Virus record (IMG/VR): IMGVR_UViG_3300045993_000710
Span: 1 to 29,562 of that record
Source: a virus
Direction: 5' to 3' (one strand)
Length of the DNA: 29,562 bases
Of the stretch, positions 23,458 through 29,544 are shown one piece after another; the stretch's first letter is position 1, and each line of letters starts with the position of its first letter. Under the pieces are notes generated by a model. It was not told the origin of the DNA, searched no databases, and was given only the letters and a program-made list of their open reading frames with translations. The position numbers and the translations under genes are program-made.

Positions 23458-23498
23458 AGTATAGATTTACTTAACATTAATTGTCAAGCAAATCTAAA
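23458..23498 (-). promoter_or_regulatory. Leftward early promoter with operator (OL-like)
   Basis: On the minus strand: -35 TTGACA (plus 23482-23487), 18-bp spacer, -10 TATACT (plus 23458-23463). An inverted repeat overlies it: arms 23460-23472 and 23486-23498, each 13 bp, separated by 13 bp, with half-site TTTAGATTTGCTT. The same architecture recurs at 24837-24877. It drives the leftward early operon. Confidence 0.85.
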
Positions 23499-23511
23499 CT
23501 TTATGTATAAT
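23481..23511 (+). promoter_or_regulatory. Weaker rightward promoter candidate
   Basis: TTGTCA (23481-23486) and TATAAT (23506-23511, preceded by TG) are spaced by 19 bp, in front of a gene with an AAAGGAAA site. The -35 overlaps the leftward promoter and operator, so the two would compete. The 19-bp spacing is not ideal. Confidence 0.5.
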
Positions 23512-23557
23512 AATTATTGCAGGGACGTCCTGCGGTTTAATTTACAAAGGAAATGTA

Positions 23558-23782
23558 ATGGAAATTGTGGACAAAGATGAGCTTATTAGCCTGATGCGAA
23601 ACAGATACGGCGATCTTACACGGGAGGAATTTAATTCGTTGCGCACAAAATGGCGAATTGAGTTTTTAGAAAACAAAAAAGAAGATGACGGCTGCGGGCA
23701 CGGCTTAATTCGCTTTCTATACGATAGTGAATTTACTCCCTGCCATTGCGGGCTTTTGTCTCCAGCACCAAATCATAAATAG
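23558..23782 (+). CDS. Small hypothetical phage protein
   Basis: The 74-residue product has a good AAAGGAAATGTA site. It is acidic and helical with DKDELISLMRNRYGDLTREEFNSLRTKW, and ends with a Cys-containing segment (CGHGLIRF, TPCHCGLL). It is oriented opposite to its right neighbour, and its 3' end overlaps that gene by 50 bp. Function unknown; a small immunity-region regulator is possible. Confidence 0.55.
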   Translation: MEIVDKDELISLMRNRYGDLTREEFNSLRTKWRIEFLENKKEDDGCGHGLIRFLYDSEFTPCHCGLLSPAPNHK

Positions 23783-23942
23783 CAATAGCAATTTCCGGTG
23801 TGGCACGCTCCTCGAATATGGCTTGGGCCATATCCCAGCTAAGTTCGAGCGTGCCTGCTGTTTGTGTAAGCGCACCTCTGATTTCATCGGGAATATCATT
23901 AGTGATTTTTAGCTTCTTATCGAACGGATTATTTGTTTTCAT
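23733..23942 (-). CDS. Small hypothetical phage protein (convergent overlap)
   Basis: The 69-residue product looks coding: MKTNNPFDKKLKITNDIPDEIRGAL, then LSWDMAQAIFEERATPEIAIAIYDLVL. Its last 50 bp overlap the 3' end of the gene at 23558-23782 in the opposite direction. The ribosome-binding site is weak. It could be a small antitoxin-like or regulatory protein, but no family is certain. Confidence 0.55.
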   Translation of the reverse strand: MKTNNPFDKKLKITNDIPDEIRGALTQTAGTLELSWDMAQAIFEERATPEIAIAIYDLVLETKARNGRE

Positions 23943-23954
23943 GTTTGAGTGAAA

Positions 23955-24434
23955 TTACCAGTTATCATATATTTTTTGTTTTATAACAGAGTCGGAAAGC
24001 GAATCAGAAAGGGCAATTAATGCTGGTTTTATAACTTCCATTTCATCTTCCTTTACGGGGTATTTGGCAGCAGGATAGCCAGCTGAAGGGGGCCATGATT
24101 TATTTAAATTAAAAAAAGTAATGCGCAGCTTTTGTTCTTTGGTATCTATTTTCATGGTGAACTCTAATTTCCAGTCCCCTTTGGACATGCAAGAAAATAC
24201 ACCATCGCAGGGGTATTTTATGTTTGCATTTCCAATGATGGTACCAGCCTCTTTATCTTCATTTTCAATTACGGATTTAGCTGATTTAAAGTTTTCAGCA
24301 ATCCATATTTTAGTTGCTGAAAATATTTGATTTTTTGATTTTCCTGTAATATCACTAATATTTTGAACTGTTAATTCTTCAGAAAAACAATTAGTTGAGC
24401 ATGTCAGCAGTGCAATTATTAATAATTTTTTCAT
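23955..24434 (-). CDS. Exported DUF4468-like (TBP-like fold) protein
   Basis: The 159-residue product starts at MKKLLIIALLTC, preceded by AAGGAATGAT, and has a clear signal peptide of about 20 residues. The mature part contains AENFKSAKSVIENEDKEAGTI followed by NIKYPC, and a LEFTMKIDTKEQKLRITF strand. This matches the DUF4468/TBP-like fold. The gene is visibly more A+T-rich than its neighbours and lies in the immunity region next to the repressor, so it may be an acquired lysogenic conversion (moron) gene expressed in the lysogen. Confidence 0.62.
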   Translation of the reverse strand: MKKLLIIALLTCSTNCFSEELTVQNISDITGKSKNQIFSATKIWIAENFKSAKSVIENEDKEAGTIIGNANIKYPCDGVFSCMSKGDWKLEFTMKIDTKEQKLRITFFNLNKSWPPSAGYPAAKYPVKEDEMEVIKPALIALSDSLSDSVIKQKIYDNW

Positions 24435-24484
24435 ATCATTCCTTGTCAAAGTTAAATTTCAGTTGAATTTGTAACTGGATCACG

Positions 24485-24802
24485 TTATTGGTTACCGTTT
24501 GTTCCATCGTCTGATTCAGAAAGCGAATTCCCGATTCTGTACCATTGAGCTCTTTCCTTAACGCCCAAACTTTGCGCAATCATATCTGCTTTGGAAATTT
24601 CACCGGTGTAAATCCAATTTAAAGAAATATCAGAAAATTTCTTATGCGTTTTCAATAATAACAACTTGTCTATTGGAGGGGTTTGAGTGTCATTTTCCCA
24701 TTGTGATACCGCCCCTTTTGAAACGCCACAAAGCTCTCCGAATTTTTCACCGGAAAGATTATGTGATTCTCTTAATTGCCTCACTCGCACTCCAATACTC
24801 AT
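24485..24802 (-). CDS. CI-like HTH repressor (short, no peptidase domain)
   Basis: The 105-residue product starts at MSIGVRVRQLRESHNLSGEKFGEL and contains the HTH_3 DNA-binding domain (GVSKGAVSQWENDTQTP, about 27-43). The C-terminal half (LLLKTHKKFSDISLNWIYTG and later) has no LexA/CI-type Ser-Lys peptidase residues, so it would not be RecA-cleaved by the usual route. It is divergent to the Cro-like gene, with operator/promoter sequence between. Earlier in-frame ATGs upstream to 25084 are unlikely because they run through that region. Probably maintains lysogeny. Confidence 0.85.
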   Translation of the reverse strand: MSIGVRVRQLRESHNLSGEKFGELCGVSKGAVSQWENDTQTPPIDKLLLLKTHKKFSDISLNWIYTGEISKADMIAQSLGVKERAQWYRIGNSLSESDDGTNGNQ

Positions 24803-24829
24803 GCTGGGATTGTATAGCGCCCCCAAGCA

Positions 24830-24858
24830 ATTATAGTTTAGATGCGCTTGACTTTTAA
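24830..24858 (-). promoter_or_regulatory. Repressor maintenance promoter candidate (PRM-like)
   Basis: On the minus strand, TTAAAA (-35) and TATAAT (-10, plus 24830-24835) are spaced by 17 bp and lie about 28 bp upstream of the repressor start. The -35 element overlaps the central spacer of the operator, so repressor or Cro could regulate it. Confidence 0.55.
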
Positions 24859-24877
24859 TGTTAAGCCGATTTAAACT
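24837..24877 (+). promoter_or_regulatory. Rightward early promoter with operator (OR-like)
   Basis: TTGACT (24848-24853), 18-bp spacer, TAAACT (24872-24877). An imperfect inverted repeat overlies it with 13-bp arms at 24837-24849 and 24863-24875 and a 13-bp spacer of GACTTTTAATGTT type. The spacer and arm layout match the leftward module at 23460-23498, so one repressor probably binds both. Confidence 0.82.
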
Positions 24878-24884
24878 GTTTAGC

Positions 24885-25103
24885 ATGAAAACTCCAATTG
24901 AAATAATAATCGAGGCGGGGGGCGGTGTAAGCCAACTCGCATATAAACTCAAGATTAGTAAAGGTGCTGTTAGCCAATGGCATCGTGTACCTATAGCGCG
25001 CGCACTTGATGTGGAACGCATTACCGGTATTCCGCGTTCCAAATTGCGGCCCGATATTTTTGGTAAAAATCCAGAACCAACCAAACAACAGGAGCCCGCT
25101 TGA
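24885..25103 (+). CDS. Cro / YdaS-like HTH regulator
   Basis: The 72-residue protein begins MKTPIEIIIEAGGGVSQLAYKL and has a helix-turn-helix (KISKGAVSQWHRVPIARALDV). It ends with ERITGIPRSKLRPDIFGK, a C-terminus typical of YdaS/Cro-like phage proteins. The ATG lies about 8 bp after the -10 box of the rightward promoter with no Shine-Dalgarno, so the mRNA is probably leaderless. It would antagonise the divergent repressor and start lytic growth. Confidence 0.85.
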   Translation: MKTPIEIIIEAGGGVSQLAYKLKISKGAVSQWHRVPIARALDVERITGIPRSKLRPDIFGKNPEPTKQQEPA

Positions 25104-25289
25104 TGCGCCCCTCAATTCTTCTCTCCTCCCTGGAAGAAGCCCGCGCTGCTGCGGTTGGTCCCGTCCGGCTTCCCCTTTCCGGGCGGGATTTTTTTTGTTT
25201 GGCTTTAAGGGGTAAGGAATCGTATTTTTCATCAGGGCAGTCTAGAGCGGTTAATAAAACCGCGTAACCACAAGTAAAAAGGGGTTTCT
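25104..25289. other. Intergenic stretch between cro-like and ymfL-like genes
   Basis: Apart from the terminator at 25159-25196, I see no convincing gene here. A 54-codon frame from 25103 reads through the terminator and is probably not used. A GGGG site ends the region before the GTG of the next gene. This may hold antitermination (nut-like) sites, but none was identified. Confidence 0.5.
25159..25196 (+). terminator. Rho-independent terminator
   Basis: TCCCGTCCGG (25159-25168) pairs imperfectly with CCGGGCGGGA (25179-25188) across a 10-base loop and is followed by eight T residues (25189-25196). It lies between the Cro-like and YmfL-like genes, like tR1 in lambda, so entry into the replication operon would be attenuated. 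Confidence 0.85.
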
Positions 25290-25742
25290 GTGGCAAATCG
25301 AAATGATTATCTGGCAATGATCCGCGCTTATCCGGGCGGCTGGGAGGCGATGGCTGCGGCGTGCGGTTTGTCGAAAATGGGGTTAGAAAATCGTGTCTAC
25401 GAACGTAAAGGGCAGTGTATCTCGGTGCACCTGGCCGAACAGATACAGGCATTTTCTGTCACCACATTATTTGCCGAAGGTGTGGCGCGTGATGCGGGAG
25501 GTTTTTTCATTGCGCTGCCCGAGGGTAACGAGGTAGGCAACGATGAGCTGCTGGATGAGTTTAATTTGTTGTATCAGGAAATAGGCGAGCTGTCCGGTAA
25601 GTTTCGCGAGTACATCAAAGACCGCGAAATCGATAAAGTCGAACGCGCCGCTCTGGATCGTATCGGGCAAGATATTCATCGCACGGTGCACGAGCTGCTG
25701 GCGTTGACGTATCGCGTGTATTGCAGGCCGGAAAAATTATGA
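25290..25742 (+). CDS. YmfL-like / CII-position phage regulatory protein
   Basis: The 150-residue product uses a GTG start. It begins MANRNDYLAMIRAYPGGWEAMAAACGL, where the HTH-like part continues SKMGLENRVYERKGQ; this matches the YmfL family of putative phage regulators. The C-terminal half is helical (LDEFNLLYQEIGELSGKF). It is the first gene after the terminator, in the position of lambda cII, so transcription activation is the likely role. It overlaps the next gene by ATGA. Confidence 0.8.
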   Translation: MANRNDYLAMIRAYPGGWEAMAAACGLSKMGLENRVYERKGQCISVHLAEQIQAFSVTTLFAEGVARDAGGFFIALPEGNEVGNDELLDEFNLLYQEIGELSGKFREYIKDREIDKVERAALDRIGQDIHRTVHELLALTYRVYCRPEKL

Positions 25743-25990
25743 TAGATGACAGCATTGTAAGTTTCCCTTTGCCCTATGATTTTCCCGAGGGTAAAGCGTG
25801 GGCCGCGATTCGCCAGGGCGTGGTGATGAATATGATTTATATGCAGGTGCCCGACGGTATCAGCTTCCCGGTGCACCGCAATCGTTCGCGTGCCAGTCTG
25901 GCCAAAGATGGCGAAGTGTGGACCGGCTCAATCATTCGCAATCGCTTTTTCCCCGCGTTTTCTTCAACCGATATCCGGTGCGAAAAATGA
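25739..25990 (+). CDS. Small hypothetical phage protein
   Basis: The 83-residue product starts at the ATG that overlaps the previous stop. It begins MIDDSIVSFPLPYDFPEGKAW and includes GISFPVHRNRSRASLAKDGEVWTG. No clear family. It is coupled to both neighbours in the replication operon. Confidence 0.65.
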   Translation: MIDDSIVSFPLPYDFPEGKAWAAIRQGVVMNMIYMQVPDGISFPVHRNRSRASLAKDGEVWTGSIIRNRFFPAFSSTDIRCEK

Positions 25991-26214
25991 CCACAGGCAT
26001 TGACGCATGCGCTTTGTGTGTTGCCGATTCTGGCGTGCATGATTTTTCAAGGGTGTGCTGTACAGCGCGCTATATCGTGAGCATTCCGCTCAAACAAAAC
26101 CGCGTGGGTTGGCTAGAGCGAATCAAGGCGCGCAAGCCTGCTGATTTTCACGCCTCGCTGTTATTGCAAGTTAAAGCACGTTGGGCACTGAAACGGGGGG
26201 GGGCTAATGGATAA
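25987..26214 (+). CDS. Small Cys-containing hypothetical phage protein
   Basis: The 75-residue protein overlaps the previous gene (ATGA). It has CALCVADSGVHDF and CCTARY near the N-terminus, possibly a small metal site, then a basic helix (RIKARKPADFHASLLLQVKARWAL). Its last codons run through a nine-G tract that also serves as the ribosome-binding region of the next gene. The start of that gene overlaps by 8 bp. Confidence 0.6.
   Translation: MTTGIDACALCVADSGVHDFSRVCCTARYIVSIPLKQNRVGWLERIKARKPADFHASLLLQVKARWALKRGGANG
26195..26203 (+). repeat. Nine-base G homopolymer tract
   Basis: Nine consecutive G residues sit at the end of the 75-residue gene and just upstream of the vapE-like start. 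The tract is part of the vapE ribosome-binding region. Slippage or sequencing error would change the last residues of the upstream protein and the spacing to the start codon. Confidence 0.85.
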
Positions 26215-28258
26215 GCCGCGCGCTGTCTGGTCGCCGATTACCCCCGTCCCCGCAGATGCGCCAGCCGCCCGCTTGCGGCATAACACGCGCGGGGAGCCGC
26301 TGCGTGCGTTTATCTATTATGATCAACAAAATCAGTTATTGGGCTATACGGCGCGCTTTTTAACTTCAAGCGGCGAAGCGGTGCACATGCCAATGACCTG
26401 GTGCGCCGATCAGGACGGTATGCACGGTTGGCGCTGGATTCAATTTGCGCGCTATAGGCCGCTATACGGCCTTGAGCAGCTGAGCGAAAGCATCGAAGAT
26501 AATTCAAGCTGGGTAGTGATTGTCTTTGATGAAAACGAAGCTGAAGCGGGCAAGAAGTTAATTCCTTGGGCACGCTTTGTATCATGGCCGGGCGGTATTC
26601 GCAAAATAGATGAGGTCGATTGGTCAGTATTGCGTGAGCAAAATATTGTTATCTGGCCAACTCTGTCGCGGGATCGCGCCAAGGTGCGGCGTGACGATGA
26701 AACAGGTGGCGCGATTCTGCCACGCGAAAAGCAATCGAACTGGGTCGCTGCACTTAAGCTTGAAAAAATCCTATTGGGTTTTAATTGCAAAATATTGGGG
26801 ATCGTGAATCCGTTTGATCAGCCTGATTTGCCAGAAAACTTCGGCCCAGCCATTGCCGAATTGCATCATTGGGACGAAAAGCGCGTCACAGATTATGTGT
26901 TTGCCAATGCCGGCAAAGGCATTGGGACAGAGCAAGAGCAAAAGGTACGCAAAGGGCGTGGTGAGCGTATCGAGGCCGATCCACCAGTTGAGCCTGTAGT
27001 GCCTGAATTCAAGCCGGAAGACGGCTGGGAATTTCACCTGATCCGCAAAAATGGCGAACTGGTGAACTGCCTGGCAAACGTGCACGATTGTTTAGCCAAT
27101 TCGCCCGAGTGGCAGGGCGTGATCAAATTTAACGATTTCACCATGGCGGTGGATAAATGCGCATTGCCCCCCTATGCGCACGCAGAAATTGGCGAATGGA
27201 CTACAACCGACGATTCCCGCACCGCCATGGAATTGAGCCGCAAATTCAGGTTTACGCCGTCCTCGGTGTTGATTAAAGAGGCAATCGAAGTCATTGCGAG
27301 AGAAAACAGTTATCACCCCGTGCGCGATTGGTTGCGCAGCCTGAAATGGGATGGCATTAGCCGTGTGGATGATTGGTTATCAGATTATCTGGGTGTACCC
27401 AAAACAGAATACTCCTGGCGTGTGGCGCGCTGGTTTTTAATGGGTATGGTGGCGCGCGTGATGCGTCCGGGTGAAAAGTTTGACTATTGCCTAGTGCTGG
27501 AAGGTTCGCAAGGCCGCTTGAAAAGCACTACGCTCAGTATTCTGGGTGGTGCGTACTTTGGTGATACGGACATCAACCTTGATAACAAAGATTCCATGAC
27601 TGCGATTCGCGGCAAATGGCTGTATGAGTTTCAGGAATTGGGCAGTTTGGCCAAACACGAATCATCTAAACAAAAGAGTTTTATTTCGCGCCGGATTGAT
27701 GAGTTTCGACCCGTCTACGGGACGCGCGAAATTAAATGCCCGCGCCAGGTGGTGTTTGCTGGCACGACTAACGAGGAACTGGGTTGGAATAAAGACCCAA
27801 CAGGCGGTCGTCGTTTTTGGCCAATTCAGATTTTGAGTGAGATTAATATTCAGGGCTTAAAAGATGCGCGTGAGCAGCTCTTTGCCGAGGCTTTGGCATT
27901 GTTTGATAGCGGTGAACGTTTTCATCCGATCAGCGATGAGCAGCGCGTTATTTTCGATCCTGAGCAGCTAAAACGCGAACAACAGGATTCACTGGTCGAC
28001 ATCTTGCACGACTGGGTAGATGACCAATACCGTGATTTCTCCCTGGCCACTGCCGCCATTGATGGTTTAAAAGTAGATGCATCCAAATTGACAAAGGATT
28101 TGCAAACCCGGGTGGGTTATGCGCTCAAGAAACTCGGCTGCAAGAGAGTCGAAAAACGTAACGGCATGATTCGCTATTGGTACAGTCCGCCACAGAAACC
28201 GGACAAAAAGCTGAGTGACCTGCCTGTTAAAAAGGAGGATGACAATGAGCCATTTTAG
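26207..28258 (+). CDS. VapE-type phage replication helicase with degenerate Toprim-like N-terminus
   Basis: The 683-residue protein has a P-loop ATPase of the virulence-associated E (VapE, PF05272) type. Walker A is GSQGRLKST (433-441), a Walker B-like segment is WLYEFQEL (471-478), and there are later motifs FAGTTNEELGW and TGGRRFWPI (532-540). The N-terminal half (about 35-170) resembles a Toprim primase domain (GWRWIQFARYRPLYGLEQL, VSWPGGI), but the expected Glu and Asp-x-Asp residues look altered (VIVFDENEA and IWPTLSRD). It probably drives phage DNA unwinding and loading at the origin, likely the palindrome just downstream. Confidence 0.87.
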   Translation: MDKPRAVWSPITPVPADAPAARLRHNTRGEPLRAFIYYDQQNQLLGYTARFLTSSGEAVHMPMTWCADQDGMHGWRWIQFARYRPLYGLEQLSESIEDNSSWVVIVFDENEAEAGKKLIPWARFVSWPGGIRKIDEVDWSVLREQNIVIWPTLSRDRAKVRRDDETGGAILPREKQSNWVAALKLEKILLGFNCKILGIVNPFDQPDLPENFGPAIAELHHWDEKRVTDYVFANAGKGIGTEQEQKVRKGRGERIEADPPVEPVVPEFKPEDGWEFHLIRKNGELVNCLANVHDCLANSPEWQGVIKFNDFTMAVDKCALPPYAHAEIGEWTTTDDSRTAMELSRKFRFTPSSVLIKEAIEVIARENSYHPVRDWLRSLKWDGISRVDDWLSDYLGVPKTEYSWRVARWFLMGMVARVMRPGEKFDYCLVLEGSQGRLKSTTLSILGGAYFGDTDINLDNKDSMTAIRGKWLYEFQELGSLAKHESSKQKSFISRRIDEFRPVYGTREIKCPRQVVFAGTTNEELGWNKDPTGGRRFWPIQILSEINIQGLKDAREQLFAEALALFDSGERFHPISDEQRVIFDPEQLKREQQDSLVDILHDWVDDQYRDFSLATAAIDGLKVDASKLTKDLQTRVGYALKKLGCKRVEKRNGMIRYWYSPPQKPDKKLSDLPVKKEDDNEPF

Positions 28259-28281
28259 CCCAAAGGTGGGGAACGTAGGGC

Positions 28282-28488
28282 AAGGTGGGGAAGGCTGTAA
28301 CCCGCGCCAACGCTCAGGGTTCCTAACCTTCCTAACCTTCCTAACCTTTTTTCCTCCCGCGTACACACGAGCGCAGGCACGCACACCCGCGCATATACGC
28401 GCGTGCGCGCATGACCTCATTTACGTTAGGAAGGTTAGGAAGGTTAGGAACCCTGGCGTATTTATTGGCTTACAGCCTTCCGCACCTT
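28282..28488. repeat. Large iteron-bearing palindrome, candidate phage replication origin
   Basis: An exact 31-bp inverted repeat is at 28315-28345 and 28425-28455. It is extended by outer arms of 19 bp with one mismatch (28282-28300 and 28470-28488). Each inner arm consists of tandem 9-bp units: CCTAACCTT three times on the left, the complement AAGGTTAGG about 2.7 times on the right. The central loop includes 26 bp of strict pyrimidine/purine alternation (28388-28413). It starts 23 bp after the vapE-like stop. Iterons next to a replication helicase suggest an origin; an RNA structure is the alternative. Confidence 0.7.
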
Positions 28489-28519
28489 TTGAAAAGGTGG
28501 GGAAGGTGAGGAACCTCTC

Positions 28520-28696
28520 ATGAGTGCCGATTTGCCAAAAATGTTTTATGGCGATCCGGCCAATTGTATTGATGCACTTAGGCGCTTGCGGGAAAAGGAA
28601 AAGCGCAAAGCTGAAATCGCCCGAAAACATAAACGGCGCAGAATTCAATGGTTAGTTAAAAAAGTTTTGGGAAAGGGCAAACATCTTGGCATTTAA
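28520..28696 (+). CDS. Small basic phage protein
   Basis: The 58-residue product starts MSADLPKMFYGDPANCIDAL and continues with a long basic helix (REKEKRKAEIARKHKRRRI). The basic patch suggests RNA or DNA binding. GAGG occurs about 10 bp before the ATG. Its stop overlaps the TTG start of the next gene, so it is probably coupled to the antiterminator gene. It is short for usual gene finders. Real coding is likely but not certain. Confidence 0.6.
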   Translation: MSADLPKMFYGDPANCIDALRRLREKEKRKAEIARKHKRRRIQWLVKKVLGKGKHLGI

Positions 28697-29051
28697 CACG
28701 TACATTAATAATCGGCTCAATCATTGGGCCACATGGTCATTGCAACGCATGCAAGGCGGCTTAGGCTACCCTCGGGAATGTTCCTATACTCGTTTGATCG
28801 AACGCTCTGGCAACGGCTTTCATTCACCCAATTTTGATGAGGATGCCTGGCTAGTCGAAAAAGCAATCCAGTCGCTACCAGACTCTTTAAAAGATACTGT
28901 TCAAGTGTTTTATTTGCGCGTTGGCACAATAGAACAAATGGCAAAAGAATTACATTGCCACCGCGTTACCATCTATGCGCGAATAGATGTGGCGCATAGC
29001 AAAATCATGGATTGGCTGAACGACGAAGCATGTGGCGTAAGGTTGTTATGA
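28686..29051 (+). CDS. Late antiterminator (Q-like / sigma-region-4-like)
   Basis: The 121-residue product uses a TTG start inside the end of the previous gene. It begins MAFNTYINNRLNHWATW and has a YPRECSYTRLIERSGNGFHSP segment, followed by a helix-turn-helix-like C-terminus (TIEQMAKELHCHRVTIYARIDVAHSKI). This matches phage antitermination Q-type and related DUF1133-like regulators. The promoter and terminator just downstream support a role as the late regulator acting on the first late transcript. Confidence 0.75.
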   Translation: MAFNTYINNRLNHWATWSLQRMQGGLGYPRECSYTRLIERSGNGFHSPNFDEDAWLVEKAIQSLPDSLKDTVQVFYLRVGTIEQMAKELHCHRVTIYARIDVAHSKIMDWLNDEACGVRLL

Positions 29052-29060
29052 AAATAGTAT

Positions 29061-29090
29061 TTGACAGCACACTACAAAATAGGGTTAAAT
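29061..29090 (+). promoter_or_regulatory. Late promoter candidate (PR'-like)
   Basis: TTGACA (29061-29066) is followed after 18 bp by TTAAAT (29085-29090). It is right after the Q-like gene and about 30 bp before a terminator. The expected start of RNA is near 29097. Confidence 0.68.
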
Positions 29091-29121
29091 CTGCGAAAAT
29101 GTGTTTCAGTGTCACTTCAAT

Positions 29122-29153
29122 AAACCCGCAGCCCGAAAGGATGCGGGTTTTTT
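29122..29153 (+). terminator. Leader terminator (tR'-like)
   Basis: AAACCCGCA (29122-29130) pairs with TGCGGGTTT (29142-29150) around an 11-base loop and is followed by T residues. It would stop transcription from the late promoter after about 55 bases unless Q modifies the polymerase. Confidence 0.88.
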
Positions 29154-29154
29154 A

Positions 29155-29544
29155 ATGCCAATAGCAGCAGCCAAGCCCTGTAGACATTACGGTTGTAGTG
29201 CACTTGTGCGTGATGCTGGTGGCTATTGCCTCGCACATAAGCGAGCCGTTCAACAGAAGGTCGAGCAACAACGAGAAACATCTAACCAACGCGGCTATGG
29301 TTACAAGTGGCAGCAAGCACGCGCACAGTACCTGCGAGAAAACCCGCTTTGTATGTGCACAGAGTGCCAGGCAGGCTTACTGCGTGTTGTGCCAGCGACT
29401 GATGTTGATCACATCATCCCGCACAAGGGCAACATGAAGTTGTTCTGGGATAGAAACAACTGGCAAGCACTAAGTAAAAGTTGTCACAGCAAGAAGACAG
29501 CTAAAGAAGATGGTCGCTGGGGGGTAGGGGGTAAAAATCTCTAG
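29155..29544 (+). CDS. HNH endonuclease (packaging-associated)
   Basis: The 129-residue product starts at ATG 29155, within the last bases of the terminator tail; the frame upstream to 29101 runs through the hairpin and was not used. HNH core: DVDHIIPHKGN followed by FWDRNNWQALSKSCHSKKTAKED. Zinc-binding Cys residues are found in CRHYGCSALV and in LCMCTEC. In HK97-like phages such an HNH nuclease sits by the terminase and the cos end and stimulates cleavage during packaging. Terminase genes should therefore follow just outside the window. Confidence 0.9.
   Translation: MPIAAAKPCRHYGCSALVRDAGGYCLAHKRAVQQKVEQQRETSNQRGYGYKWQQARAQYLRENPLCMCTECQAGLLRVVPATDVDHIIPHKGNMKLFWDRNNWQALSKSCHSKKTAKEDGRWGVGGKNL

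Noticed and set aside
25103-25267. 54-residue frame after the Cro-like gene
   Set aside because: It runs through a clear rho-independent terminator, and the peptide has no recognisable features.
28282-28488. CRISPR array
   Set aside because: The repeats are short tandem units in inverted arms, with no spacers between regular repeats, and no cas genes are near.
28245-28523. Open frame with GFLTFLTFLTFF and KVRKVRKVRN repeats
   Set aside because: The amino-acid repeats are simply the translated arms of the palindrome, and the opposite strand gives the mirror image. I do not support it as a gene, though it overlaps the next start by ATGA.
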